Shown: positions 1 to 7,047 of the stretch, one piece after another
How positions within the stretch are numbered: the first letter of the stretch is position 1
Layout of the letters: the number at the start of each line of letters is the position of its first letter
Assembly (NCBI GenBank): GCA_964444865.1
Contig: CAYUJE010000182.1
Coordinates: forward strand, 1 to 13,280
Length of the DNA stretch: 13,280 nucleotides
DNA from: SXOA01 sp964444865
GTDB taxonomy: Bacteria > Planctomycetota > Planctomycetia > Pirellulales > Pirellulaceae
Direction of reading: 5' to 3'
Made by a program: the position numbers and the translations under genes
Notes under the pieces: model-generated
Databases searched by the model: none
What the model was told of the DNA's origin: nothing
What the model saw: the letters and a program-made list of their open reading frames with translations, nothing else

Positions 1-554
1 ACGCGAGGCCGCGTGCGGCTACGTGACTGGGTAGTCTATTTCCAGCGTGCTCCCTGATCGCGAGTGGCCACTATCGACTTATTCCAATTCCCAAAGTCGC
101 CTCTCACAAAAGATGTGTTGATAAACTCGCCCCTTCGATTTTCGCAACTCACTATTACCTCGTCACTTACGACCTTCCTACCCCCCGGGTTTTTCAACAC
201 ACCCCTCTTCGCCTCCATTTTCACCTCAGAGAATCTCACACAGAGGCACCAAGGCACAGAGTAAGAGCAGCCAAATCTCCGCCGCCCCTTCTGCCCTCTG
301 TGCCTTGGTGCCTCTGTGTGAGAATCCCCGGCTTCGTCCCGCTAGCGCGCAGCCTCCTCCCGAATTCCGCACATCATCCCGCTGAATTGTCAAAGAACCT
401 GCCGGATTCTCGCCGGCACGATTAGGTCCAATTGTACACATCTCCCAAGTGTCCGTCAAGTCCCCGAATGGGGGGCCGCTGGTGTAAGGAGCGTTTTCGG
501 AGGGGAGGTAAGGAGGTATTCAGAATGTCCCCCTTTGCTCTTCTAGTCGTCCAG
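1..554. other. Intergenic stretch without a convincing gene
   Basis: Short open frames occur on both strands here, but none has a good ribosome binding site, a recognisable domain or a convincing protein composition. The only clear structure is the inverted repeat at 235-322, listed separately. The region lies downstream of the minus-strand gene that ends at 555, so it may hold that gene's 3' untranslated region and terminator. I see no tRNA, rRNA or CRISPR signature. Confidence 0.6.
235..322. repeat. 27-bp perfect inverted repeat (long hairpin)
   Basis: Bases 235-261 are the exact reverse complement of 296-322, with a 34-base spacer. The arm contains the quasi-repeated words CACAGAGGCAC and AAGGCACAGAG. 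A related inverted repeat lies at 3557-3655. This one is about 230 bases downstream of the minus-strand gene ending at 555. No T-run follows either arm, so a classic rho-independent terminator is not shown. It could be a dispersed hairpin element, a small non-autonomous mobile element, or an mRNA-end structure. Confidence 0.8.
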
Positions 555-1142
555 CTACTTCACCTTCTCCTCCGCTGCCAATTCCTTTTGAACGTCAAGG
601 CGGAAGAAAGTCCGCCAAGTAGGTTTCTCTGAATACCCTGGCCGGACATAGATTACAGCACCGTCGATCCGTCCAAATCGGTCTCTGCCAACAACTTGAT
701 CGAATGGAGCGCCTCGCGATCCACGATCACGGCAATGTTCCTCCCATTCACGAAAGCGTGTCGTATCTTCACCCAAAACTTGATAGATGCTGTACGCCTG
801 CGCCACGGCACTGTCAAAGCTCCCTTCCTGAAGCGTAAGAAAGACTATCGACAGTCTGCCGCGATTGTAGACGACGGAGATGTCATCGGCGTAAAACCAA
901 GCCTTTGCTCCCGACCCCGACTGAAGGCAGACGGTGCGATTGTGAATCAGGTGTTCATTGAGCGCGGATGAAGCATCGACATTAAACACCTCTGGAACGA
1001 ACAGAACTTTTTCGCTGGCGAGGTCAATCCGACAACCGGGTACACTACGCGTGGAATAATATAAGAATGCCGCGCTGAGCAACATCAACGCAACTATTAC
1101 GATCAAAGTGATTCTGAGCCGGAAAAGGGGATCAGGCTTCAT
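555..1142 (-). CDS. Hypothetical single-pass membrane protein
   Basis: I do not recognise this family. The 195-aa product from ATG at 1142 begins MKPDPLFRLR and has one clear hydrophobic segment at about residues 10-30, preceded by arginines. This suggests a signal anchor with most of the protein outside the cytoplasm. The remaining ~165 residues are polar and mixed in charge, with no catalytic motif I can see, and the C-terminus is rich in Glu and Lys. A longer 208-aa version would start at TTG 1181. I prefer the ATG because it precedes the membrane segment closely and its first bases overlap, as ATGA, the stop of a 16-codon leader frame. The gene lies 63 bases behind the 737-aa exported protein on the same strand, so it may be the last gene of that transcript. 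Function is unknown. Confidence 0.65.
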   Translation of the reverse strand: MKPDPLFRLRITLIVIVALMLLSAAFLYYSTRSVPGCRIDLASEKVLFVPEVFNVDASSALNEHLIHNRTVCLQSGSGAKAWFYADDISVVYNRGRLSIVFLTLQEGSFDSAVAQAYSIYQVLGEDTTRFREWEEHCRDRGSRGAPFDQVVGRDRFGRIDGAVIYVRPGYSEKPTWRTFFRLDVQKELAAEEKVK

Positions 1143-1205
1143 TGTGTCGGTTTGGACTCCAGAATTATGCGATGAATCCAACCGGTCATTCCTACCGACG
1201 CCCCC

Positions 1206-3419
1206 TTAATCGTTGAACACAAACTCCGGTGTGTTCAGCAGGGCCCAGAGCAAATCCTCGGTTGCCTGGCGGCGGGTGGCCGGGGTGCTGGCGGCGGCGA
1301 AGACTTGCTTGCCGATTTCTTGCTCTTCGCCGCTGGGCAGCCGGCCGTAGCAGAGGAGGTAGATTTCCTCGGTGATTTGCTCCGGTGTTTTCGGAGAAGC
1401 GGCAAGCTGGGCGGGGCGGCCTTCGTCGGATGTGACTTTGCGGTAGATGTCCGGCCCGTTCATCAGATGCAGAATCTGCGTGACGGCTCCTTCGCTGATT
1501 CGCTCGCAGGGGGGATCCTGATTCGGGTCGGGGCGGCCGAAGGTGTCGAGGAACAGCGAATCGATCCGGTGGGACCAAAGCTGGCTGGCCCGCGAGCCTT
1601 GCGGCATGGCCTCGTAGCGCTCTTCCACGCCGGTGATGTCGCAGACCGCGTCGGCCAGCACTTCCGCCCGCATCCGAGTGCGATAACGGCGAGAATAATT
1701 CCGCGTATCGGCCCCGTTTTCCTTCGTTGGCTTGGAACTGAGCGAATAGACGTGCGACGTGGCAATGTGCCGCAGCAGTTTTTTCAGATCGAATTTGTCG
1801 TCCCGAAACTGTTTCGCCAGAGCGGCGATCAGTTCGGGGTTCGACGGCGGATTCGTGGCCCGCAGATCATCGACGGGTTCCACAATGCCGCGGCCCATGA
1901 GGTCGGCCCAGACGCGATTGACCATCACCTGCGGAAAATAATCGTTGCTGGGGGAAGTAATCCAGTCGGCGAGTGCCTCCCGCGGGTCCGCCTCGGGGTC
2001 CAGCTTCAGCGGCTCGCCGAACAGGGGCCGTGGCGGCATGACGGCTTTGGTGAGCGGGTGCAAAACTTGCCCCTGCTTGGCCAGGGTGATGATTTCCTCG
2101 CTGCCGGAGATGGGGGCGGAAATGCCGGTCCCCTTGTGACCCACGCGGGCGAAGAACGCGGCGAAGCTGTAGAAGTCGTCCTGCCCCCATTTCTCGAAGG
2201 GGTGATGATGGCACTTGGCACAGTCCAGCCGAATGCCGAGGAAGAGCTGGCTGACCAGCGTGGTGATTTCCTCCGGCTGGCGGCGGTCGCGGAAAAGGAC
2301 GGAGGCTCCGTTCTTCCAGGAGCTTCCCTGGGCGGTAATCAATTCGCGGGCGAACTGGTCCATCGGCTTGTTCTGCCGGAAGCTGTCGCGAATCCACTGG
2401 TCGTAGGTAAAGGTCGCCTTGATGCCGACGTGGTACGGATTGGGGCGGAGCAGATCGGCCCATTTGTTGGCCCAGTGATCCGCGAACTCCGGCCGCTGCA
2501 GCAGAGAATCCACCAGCCGTTCCCGCTTGTCGCTGCCGCCGTCGGCCAAAAACTTGCGGACTTCGTCGGGCGTGGGAAGGCGGCCGATGAGATCGACGTG
2601 GGCCCGGCGAAGGTAGGTGGCGTCGTCGCACGGTTCAGAGACGGTGATGCTCATCGACTGGAGTTTCTTCCAGACGTGCTCGTCGATGAAGTTTTTGCGC
2701 GGCAGTTGGGCGTAGACTTCCGCGGAAACCTGCCCCGGCATGGGGATGGCCACGTTGCAGGTGGCGATGATGTACATGTAGCGGGCCATCAGGGTCGCTT
2801 CCCCCGGCAGCGGCCCGGCTGCCATCAGCCCCGCTTTGTTCACGCCGACAATCGCCGCTTCGCTGGACTGAAAGGCGGTTTGAGCCGTCACATCACGCGA
2901 CGTGCCGTCGGAATACTGCGCGGTGACTTTGATCTGCCGTTCTTCTTTGGGCTTGAGGACGGCATCCTTGGGATCGAGCGTCACGCTCACCAGTTTCGGC
3001 TCATCCGCCAGACGACGGCTGGCACCTTGTTCAATCCAGCGGCGGAGCGTTTCGTAATCGGACGAGCCTGGAACGAGCCTTTGCCCTCCTCCATGCGGCA
3101 ATATCGCAGCCCCCTTGAGAAGCAGCAGACTCTTTTCCGGCGCAGCGGGAAAAACTCGCCGCCCTCGAGCATTCTGCGTGAGAGCCGCGTAATCAAATTC
3201 CGGATCAAAGCACAGGAGCGAAAGCTGAAAGCCGTTCTGCCCGCGCGACTTGCCGTGACATGCCCCTGCGCTGCACCCTTGCGCCACCAGAATGGGCTGC
3301 ACGTCGAGTTCAAAACTGACGGGCTTGTCCGCGGCGTCTGCGGCAATCGCCGGGGAAGCAAGTTGCCAGAGCGGCGCGAAACCGCACGCGATGGCCAAGA
3401 GATAACAGTAAATTCGCAT
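1206..3419 (-). CDS. Exported planctomycete cytochrome-like protein, BIG2/DUF1549/DUF1553
   Basis: The 737-aa product starts with a signal peptide (hydrophobic to about residue 25, ending in an AxA-type site near SPAIAADA). A planctomycete-type cytochrome N-domain follows, with a CX4CH motif (C49, C54, H55, in GCSAGACHG). Next come an Ig-like BIG2 region at about 145-226, a DUF1549 region from about 243, with a canonical CXXCH haem motif (C400, C403, H404, in CAKCHHHP), and a DUF1553 region in roughly 480-715. Length and order fit the family, which is expanded in planctomycetes. The proteins are thought to act outside the cytoplasmic membrane, but the substrate is not established. These genes often sit beside a DUF1501 sulfatase-like gene; none is present in this window. 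Bases just before the ATG read CCTCCT rather than a Shine-Dalgarno sequence. Family assignment is secure, role is not. Confidence 0.93.
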   Translation of the reverse strand: MRIYCYLLAIACGFAPLWQLASPAIAADAADKPVSFELDVQPILVAQGCSAGACHGKSRGQNGFQLSLLCFDPEFDYAALTQNARGRRVFPAAPEKSLLLLKGAAILPHGGGQRLVPGSSDYETLRRWIEQGASRRLADEPKLVSVTLDPKDAVLKPKEERQIKVTAQYSDGTSRDVTAQTAFQSSEAAIVGVNKAGLMAAGPLPGEATLMARYMYIIATCNVAIPMPGQVSAEVYAQLPRKNFIDEHVWKKLQSMSITVSEPCDDATYLRRAHVDLIGRLPTPDEVRKFLADGGSDKRERLVDSLLQRPEFADHWANKWADLLRPNPYHVGIKATFTYDQWIRDSFRQNKPMDQFARELITAQGSSWKNGASVLFRDRRQPEEITTLVSQLFLGIRLDCAKCHHHPFEKWGQDDFYSFAAFFARVGHKGTGISAPISGSEEIITLAKQGQVLHPLTKAVMPPRPLFGEPLKLDPEADPREALADWITSPSNDYFPQVMVNRVWADLMGRGIVEPVDDLRATNPPSNPELIAALAKQFRDDKFDLKKLLRHIATSHVYSLSSKPTKENGADTRNYSRRYRTRMRAEVLADAVCDITGVEERYEAMPQGSRASQLWSHRIDSLFLDTFGRPDPNQDPPCERISEGAVTQILHLMNGPDIYRKVTSDEGRPAQLAASPKTPEQITEEIYLLCYGRLPSGEEQEIGKQVFAAASTPATRRQATEDLLWALLNTPEFVFND

Positions 3420-3676
3420 AGGAGGAAACTTGCTGCGAATGTGGGTGGGAATTCAAGGCGGGGCCGAGGGGAATGACTTCACTCCTGGCGGTAGGTTCAT
3501 TCTAACCGTCGGGCGAAGGAATCGCCAGAACAATGCGGGGAATTGAAGCGAAGAGGATGGCCGCGAAAAACACAAAGAGGCACAAAAAGCTGGGAGAGCT
3601 GATTGAATCCAAATTTACGTTTCTCTTTGTGACTTTTTGTGTTTTTCGCGGCCATTCCCCTCCCACGAAAAACCAC
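3420..3676. other. Gap between two minus-strand genes, holding an inverted repeat
   Basis: This 257-base gap separates the end of the membrane-protein gene at 3677 from the start of the 737-aa protein gene at 3419. Its main structure is the inverted repeat at 3557-3655. The promoter for the downstream gene would be expected at 3420-3556 on the minus strand, but I see no strong -35/-10 pair. Confidence 0.5.
3557..3655. repeat. Inverted repeat, 33-base arms, related to 235-322
   Basis: Bases 3557-3576 are the exact reverse complement of 3636-3655. The pairing extends inward with one wobble and two mismatches to 3589 and 3623, leaving a 33-base loop. The arm contains CACAAAGAGGCACAAAAAG, which resembles the CACAGAGGCACCAAGGCACAGAG core of the other repeat. 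It starts about 20 bases past the stop of the minus-strand gene at 3677, so it could act as that gene's transcript end, although no clear U-run follows the stem. Confidence 0.8.
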
Positions 3677-4345
3677 TTACGACTTCTTCGCTGACTTCTC
3701 TGTGCCATCTTTCGCCGCGGCTGGCTTCGCCACTTTCGCCAGCGCGGCGTCGAGTGACTTTTGCAACTCGGCGGGGTTCGTGGTGGAGCGGGCGAAGGAG
3801 AAAAGGTCAGGCACGATGAGATAGTTGTTCTCTTGAGCCGCTTTGGCGACCGCGGGCCAGAGGATTTTGGCCAGTTGAGGATGATCCTCGGACCACTTCA
3901 GCCAGGCATATTCACCGGCATGATCCTGGGCATCCAAATACTTCATGAGCAGTTCCGCATCTCCCTCGGCGTAAGTCCCGCGGAAACGAATGAGGCTCAG
4001 CAGATGCCAGTCATTGGGAGTAGTCTTGGTTGGATCGGGAACGATGTATCCCATTTGAGTAATATGCAACTCCACGATCCCGATATCGGTGCGACGGTTA
4101 ATGGTGCTGATCGAAATGCCCGTGAACGGGATTTCGCGATACGCATACCCCCGGCGTTCGAAGGTAAAGGGGCAAAACTCGGTCCCCAGCACATTGCCAA
4201 AAATCAACGTCGCCAGAAATCCCAAAATGAACAGAGCGGCCGTCCCCACGATCGCGATCACAATGGATACGGTCAAGCTCGGCGCTCCCGAACGCCTGGA
4301 AGCCCTGCGGGAAGAGCCGCCGGCGGCTGAGGTGGCAGTTGACAT
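3677..4345 (-). CDS. Hypothetical single-pass membrane protein
   Basis: The 222-aa product from ATG 4345 begins MSTATSAAGG. It has a short Ser/Arg-rich cytoplasmic tail, then one long hydrophobic segment at about residues 24-50, then a ~130-residue domain rich in aromatic residues. The C-terminus, from about residue 185, is rich in Ala and Lys and ends EKSAKKS. I know no named family for it. An in-frame ATG at 4420 would add 25 residues, but 4345 places a purine-rich AAGAGAG stretch about nine bases upstream and gives a more usual N-terminus. The gene is transcribed away from the ABC exporter gene across a 121-base shared upstream region. Two cysteines are present or nearly absent outside the membrane region, so no metal or haem site is suggested. 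Function unknown. Confidence 0.65.
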   Translation of the reverse strand: MSTATSAAGGSSRRASRRSGAPSLTVSIVIAIVGTAALFILGFLATLIFGNVLGTEFCPFTFERRGYAYREIPFTGISISTINRRTDIGIVELHITQMGYIVPDPTKTTPNDWHLLSLIRFRGTYAEGDAELLMKYLDAQDHAGEYAWLKWSEDHPQLAKILWPAVAKAAQENNYLIVPDLFSFARSTTNPAELQKSLDAALAKVAKPAAAKDGTEKSAKKS

Positions 4346-4466
4346 AAGAAGCTCTCTTTCTTGTCCTGGCGGCAATGTTCTTGCTTCTTGAATTGTCCCT
4401 GGAAAACGCCGCCGACGCAATCGCGAGCCGCTGCCCGCATTTCCGAACGTTCCCTCCCGCGTTAAA
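4346..4466. promoter_or_regulatory. Divergent upstream region
   Basis: These 121 bases separate the start of the minus-strand membrane protein from the start of the plus-strand ABC exporter. Promoters for both genes probably lie here, judged from the divergent layout only. I could not find a convincing -35/-10 pair or a clear operator dyad. Confidence 0.35.
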
Positions 4467-6341
4467 TTGGAGCCACCCTCCGCACCTCACCTGCGCCGTA
4501 CCTTGTCCGCCACCAAGCCGCCCATAGCCGCCACGACCGAGCCTTCCAACTGGGCCCTCATCCGGCGGATGCTGTCTCTCGGCCTGATTTACAAATGGGG
4601 CTGCATTCGGCTCCTCGTCTTGCAAGGACTGCTCCTCATCACGGCCCTCTCCGTTCTGCGGCTGACCGGATTAGGGATCGATCTGGTTCATCACTTTGCC
4701 GATCCTGAAAAGGCCCCACCTCCTGCGTTCCCGTTCGGCCTGGGCCCGCCGAGTGACTGGCCGCAGCTTGGCCAGGTCGCCTTCATCGCGGGCTTGATTC
4801 TGATTGTCGAACTGGTGCGCGGCGGCCTCAACTATGCCAACGCCCTCTCCGCCGGCTATTTGATCCATACGCGGATCGTGGTGGACCTGCGGGCGAAAGT
4901 TTATGACAAACTCCAGCGGCTCAGTTTTAGCTTCTTCGACACCAACGCCACCGGCTCCATCATCAACCGGGTGACCAGCGATGTGCAGGGGGTGCGGGCT
5001 TTCGTGGATGGCGTGCTGATTCAACTCGTCATCCTGGTGCTCTCGTTCCTCTGCTATCTGGCGGCCATGCTTAGTGTGCATGTCTGGCTGACGGTCGCTT
5101 GCCTGGCCACCACGCCCCTGATGTGGCTGGTGACGGCCATCTTCTCCCGCCTGGTCCGCCCCATGTACGACCGCAATCGCGAACTGGTCGACAAAGTCAT
5201 CCTGCGGCTGGCGGAGTCGATTCAGGGGGTGCATGTCATCAAAGGCTTCGGCCGCGAACAAGAGGAAATCAACCGCTTCGCCGACGACAACCGCGAAGTC
5301 AAAGACCAGCAGCGCGGCATTTTCTGGCGGGTCAGCATCTTCACCCCCATCATCGGCTGGATGACCCAAATCAACCTCGTCATCCTGCTCGCCTACGGCG
5401 GCTACCTGGTAACTCGCAACGAACTCGCTTTGGGTTCGGGCATCTTTTTCTTCGCTGGCCTGCTGCAGCAATTCTCCAGCCAGGTCGCCAACCTCACCAA
5501 CATCGCCAACAGCGTGCAGCAAAGTCTGTCAGGTGCTCGCCGCGTGTTCGAGATTCTCGACGCCCCCGAGGCGATTACCTCTCCCGCCAATCCCGTTCGC
5601 TTGCCGAAGGTCCAAGGCAACGTCGAATTCGCAGGGGTTTGGTTTGAATACACCGCGGGCAATGCGGTGGTGAAAGACGTCTCCTTCCAAGTGAAGCCCG
5701 GCCAACGCGTGGCCATTCTCGGCGCGACCGGGGCGGGAAAGAGCACACTCCTCAGTCTCCTCTGCCGCTTCTATGATCCGACGCAGGGCCACATCTTGCT
5801 CGACGGCATCGATCTCAAGGAAATCGAACTGACCGACCTCCGCCGGAACATCGGCATGGTGTTTCAAGAGAGCTTTCTGTTCAGCAACACCGTTGCCGCC
5901 AACATTGCTTACGGCCAGCCGGAGGCGACGCTGGAACAAGTGCAAAGGGCCGCCCGCATCGCCGCCGCCCACGACTTCATCGCCGAACTGCCGCACGGCT
6001 ACGATGCCGTTCTGGGCGAAGGGGGACTCGATCTTTCCGGCGGCCAGCGCCAGCGGCTGGCCATCGCTCGGGCCGTGCTTCTGGACCCGGCGATTCTCCT
6101 GCTCGACGATCCTGCCGCCGCGATTGACCCTCACACGGAGCACGAAATTCTCGACGCCATGCAGCGGGCCATGCTCGGCCGCACCACCTTCGTCGTCGCC
6201 CACCGGCTGAGCACCCTCCGCCAGTGCGACCTCGTCATCGTCCTCGACAACGGCCGCATCTCCCAAGTCGGCACCCACGAAAAGCTGATGGAAGAAGACG
6301 GGCATTACCGCGAAGCGGCTCTCTCGCAGTGCGCCGCGTAA
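4467..6341 (+). CDS. ABC exporter half-transporter, fused membrane and ATPase domains
   Basis: The 624-aa product has the MsbA/LmrA-like layout: about six membrane segments in residues 45-345, then a nucleotide-binding domain. Visible motifs are Walker A GATGAGKST (419-427), Q-loop Q467, signature LSGGQ (523-527), Walker B ILLLDD with D547, and switch H579. Residue 548, normally the catalytic Glu, is Asp, and the D-loop reads AAID rather than SALD. Half-transporters of this type work as dimers in the inner membrane and export lipids or hydrophobic compounds; the substrate cannot be read from sequence. There is no second ABC gene in the window, so a homodimer or a partner elsewhere is needed. 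The start is uncertain: TTG 4467 lacks a good Shine-Dalgarno, TTG 4503 is possible, and ATG 4569 would cut into the first helix region. Confidence 0.93.
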   Translation: MEPPSAPHLRRTLSATKPPIAATTEPSNWALIRRMLSLGLIYKWGCIRLLVLQGLLLITALSVLRLTGLGIDLVHHFADPEKAPPPAFPFGLGPPSDWPQLGQVAFIAGLILIVELVRGGLNYANALSAGYLIHTRIVVDLRAKVYDKLQRLSFSFFDTNATGSIINRVTSDVQGVRAFVDGVLIQLVILVLSFLCYLAAMLSVHVWLTVACLATTPLMWLVTAIFSRLVRPMYDRNRELVDKVILRLAESIQGVHVIKGFGREQEEINRFADDNREVKDQQRGIFWRVSIFTPIIGWMTQINLVILLAYGGYLVTRNELALGSGIFFFAGLLQQFSSQVANLTNIANSVQQSLSGARRVFEILDAPEAITSPANPVRLPKVQGNVEFAGVWFEYTAGNAVVKDVSFQVKPGQRVAILGATGAGKSTLLSLLCRFYDPTQGHILLDGIDLKEIELTDLRRNIGMVFQESFLFSNTVAANIAYGQPEATLEQVQRAARIAAAHDFIAELPHGYDAVLGEGGLDLSGGQRQRLAIARAVLLDPAILLLDDPAAAIDPHTEHEILDAMQRAMLGRTTFVVAHRLSTLRQCDLVIVLDNGRISQVGTHEKLMEEDGHYREAALSQCAA

Positions 6342-6708
6342 AGCAGTTCGCACCCCCCGGGACGTTCACGTGCGTCCAACGATTCCGGGTGCGACGTTTA
6401 CGCCTTTACGTGGGCGTGAAGTCACGCGAATCTCGCCATTGATACATAGTCGAGCGGCCCTTTCGCTCGGCCGGCCCCCAGCGCGCTTTGCGAGGCATAG
6501 CGGCCCCCTATTTAGAACCTTTAGGCGGTGGGTGCTGGATTTTCCGTCCCTTGCCGGCATTATTTCCGAAATCCTTCCAGATTTTCTAAAGGTCAGAATT
6601 TGACTCGGATGGAATCCGACATAGGTTTTCTTCGTAGGGAATTCTGGTGGTGACATCAGGACTCCCTGCGGTGGCATGTTTTCCGGGATTTGGGTTCTCC
6701 AAATTGAT
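6342..6708. other. Gene-free gap between ABC exporter and pilus leader
   Basis: No credible coding frame is present. Two small hairpins can be drawn, 6397-6404 with 6413-6420, and 6451-6456 with 6464-6469. Neither is followed by a T-run, so I do not call a terminator for the exporter gene. The 3' half probably contains the promoter for the pilus leader. Confidence 0.5.
6600..6627 (+). promoter_or_regulatory. Possible promoter of the pilus leader
   Basis: TTGACT at 6600-6605 matches the -35 consensus well. After a 16-base spacer, TAGGTT at 6622-6627 matches the -10 box at only three of six positions. A short dyad, CGGAT-GGA-ATCCG at 6606-6618, fills the spacer and could be an operator or chance. 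It is placed sensibly, about 130 bases before the riboswitch, but the evidence is weak. Confidence 0.22.
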
Positions 6709-6746
6709 CAGGCGTTCGGCCTGATGCCGGGGGCTTTCACCAGGCC
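6709..6746 (+). ncRNA. Alternative hairpins just 5' of the riboswitch
   Basis: ATCAGGC (6709-6715) pairs perfectly with GCCTGAT (6721-6727 region) around a GTTCG loop. The overlapping segment GGCCTG near 6719 can instead pair with CAGGCC at 6741-6746. The two pairings exclude each other. They lie immediately before the aptamer, so they may be part of the same leader or an upstream transcription signal. Confidence 0.4.
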
Positions 6747-6756
6747 TGCCGCCTCC

Positions 6757-6853
6757 CATCCTCGAAAAGGCAATCCGCTTGCAAAAGCGGGGCGCAAAGC
6801 TATGGGCCGTGTGCGGATTCGTCCGTCCGCGGCAGCCGGCTACCGAAAGGGTG
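6757..6853 (+). ncRNA. Cyclic di-GMP-I (GEMM-I) riboswitch aptamer
   Basis: The conserved GEMM-I landmarks occur in order. P1 can form between 6757-6762 and 6848-6853. The GGCAA entry strand is at 6769-6773. P2 is a perfect six-pair stem, CCGCTT (6775-6780) with AAGCGG (6785-6790), capped by a GCAA tetraloop of the GNRA class that docks in this fold. The core GGGCGCAAAGC at 6790-6800 corresponds to the GGGACGCAAAGCC box. A P3 arm with a UUCG-capped CGGA/UCCG hairpin follows, and the 3' strand GGCAGCCGGCTACCGA (6831-6846) closes the domain. The base equivalent to G20 of the Vibrio Vc2 aptamer appears to be G, which favours c-di-GMP over cGAMP. It lies about 195 bases upstream of flp1, so it probably sets pilus expression in response to c-di-GMP. 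The expression platform is not a simple terminator. Confidence 0.87.
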
Positions 6854-6921
6854 AACACGATTTGCCGCTTGCGACAGATCGAAGTGACCTTAAAGATGAA
6901 GAGGTGCGTACCAAATTGTGA

Positions 6922-6976
6922 GTTCTGCTTACGTGCCTGGCAGGCCGGCGACGCAAGTCGCGGCGCGAAGGAGAAC
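6922..6976 (+). ncRNA. Leader hairpin after the riboswitch
   Basis: A long irregular hairpin can form: GTTCT (6922-6926) with AGAAC (6972-6976), CTT with AAG, and CGTGCC (6932-6937) with GGCGCG (6962-6967), with one G/G mismatch and one bulged A. Inside it, GCGAC-GCAA-GTCGC makes a GNRA-capped tip. The layout of GNRA tip followed by GGCGCGAAGG resembles the aptamer core GGCGCAAAGC, so a degenerate aptamer copy is conceivable but not shown. It probably belongs to the riboswitch expression platform or stabilises the leader. Confidence 0.45.
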
Positions 6977-6993
6977 TCGGTCGTCACTGTGGC

Positions 6994-7031
6994 TTTGTCA
7001 CGGACCCGTTTGATGCCGGGGCCGGGACAAA
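6994..7031 (+). ncRNA. GC-rich hairpin abutting the flp1 ribosome binding site
   Basis: TTTGTC (6994-6999) pairs with GACAAA (7026-7031), CGG (7001-7003) with CCG (7022-7024), and CCCG (7005-7008) with CGGG (7017-7020), with two 1x1 mismatches, giving about 13 pairs. An alternative, GTTTG (7008-7012) with CAAAC (7028-7032), excludes it. No T-run follows, so it is not an intrinsic terminator. It ends one base before the AGAGGAG ribosome binding site (7033-7039), which suits control of translation or transcript stability. Confidence 0.45.
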
Positions 7032-7047
7032 CAGAGGAGTAGGAACA

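Noticed and set aside
1305..3476. A 723-codon open frame on the plus strand, opposite the 737-aa exported protein
   Set aside because: It is a codon-bias shadow: the minus-strand protein has a signal peptide, haem motifs and known domains, whereas the plus-strand translation has no recognisable domain and an odd Gly/Val/Arg/Asp-rich composition.
4671..6353. Long minus-strand frames opposite the ABC exporter
   Set aside because: The plus strand carries all ABC motifs in one frame; the opposite frames are rich in His, Asp and Gln without domains, as expected of shadows.
6451..6469. Terminator for the ABC exporter gene
   Set aside because: The CGAGCG/CGCTCG hairpin has only six pairs and is followed by GC-rich sequence, not a T-run.
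6779..7042. An 87-codon plus-strand frame through the riboswitch leader
   Set aside because: It begins inside the aptamer P2 stem, has no ribosome binding site or domain, and its conserved features are explained by RNA structure.
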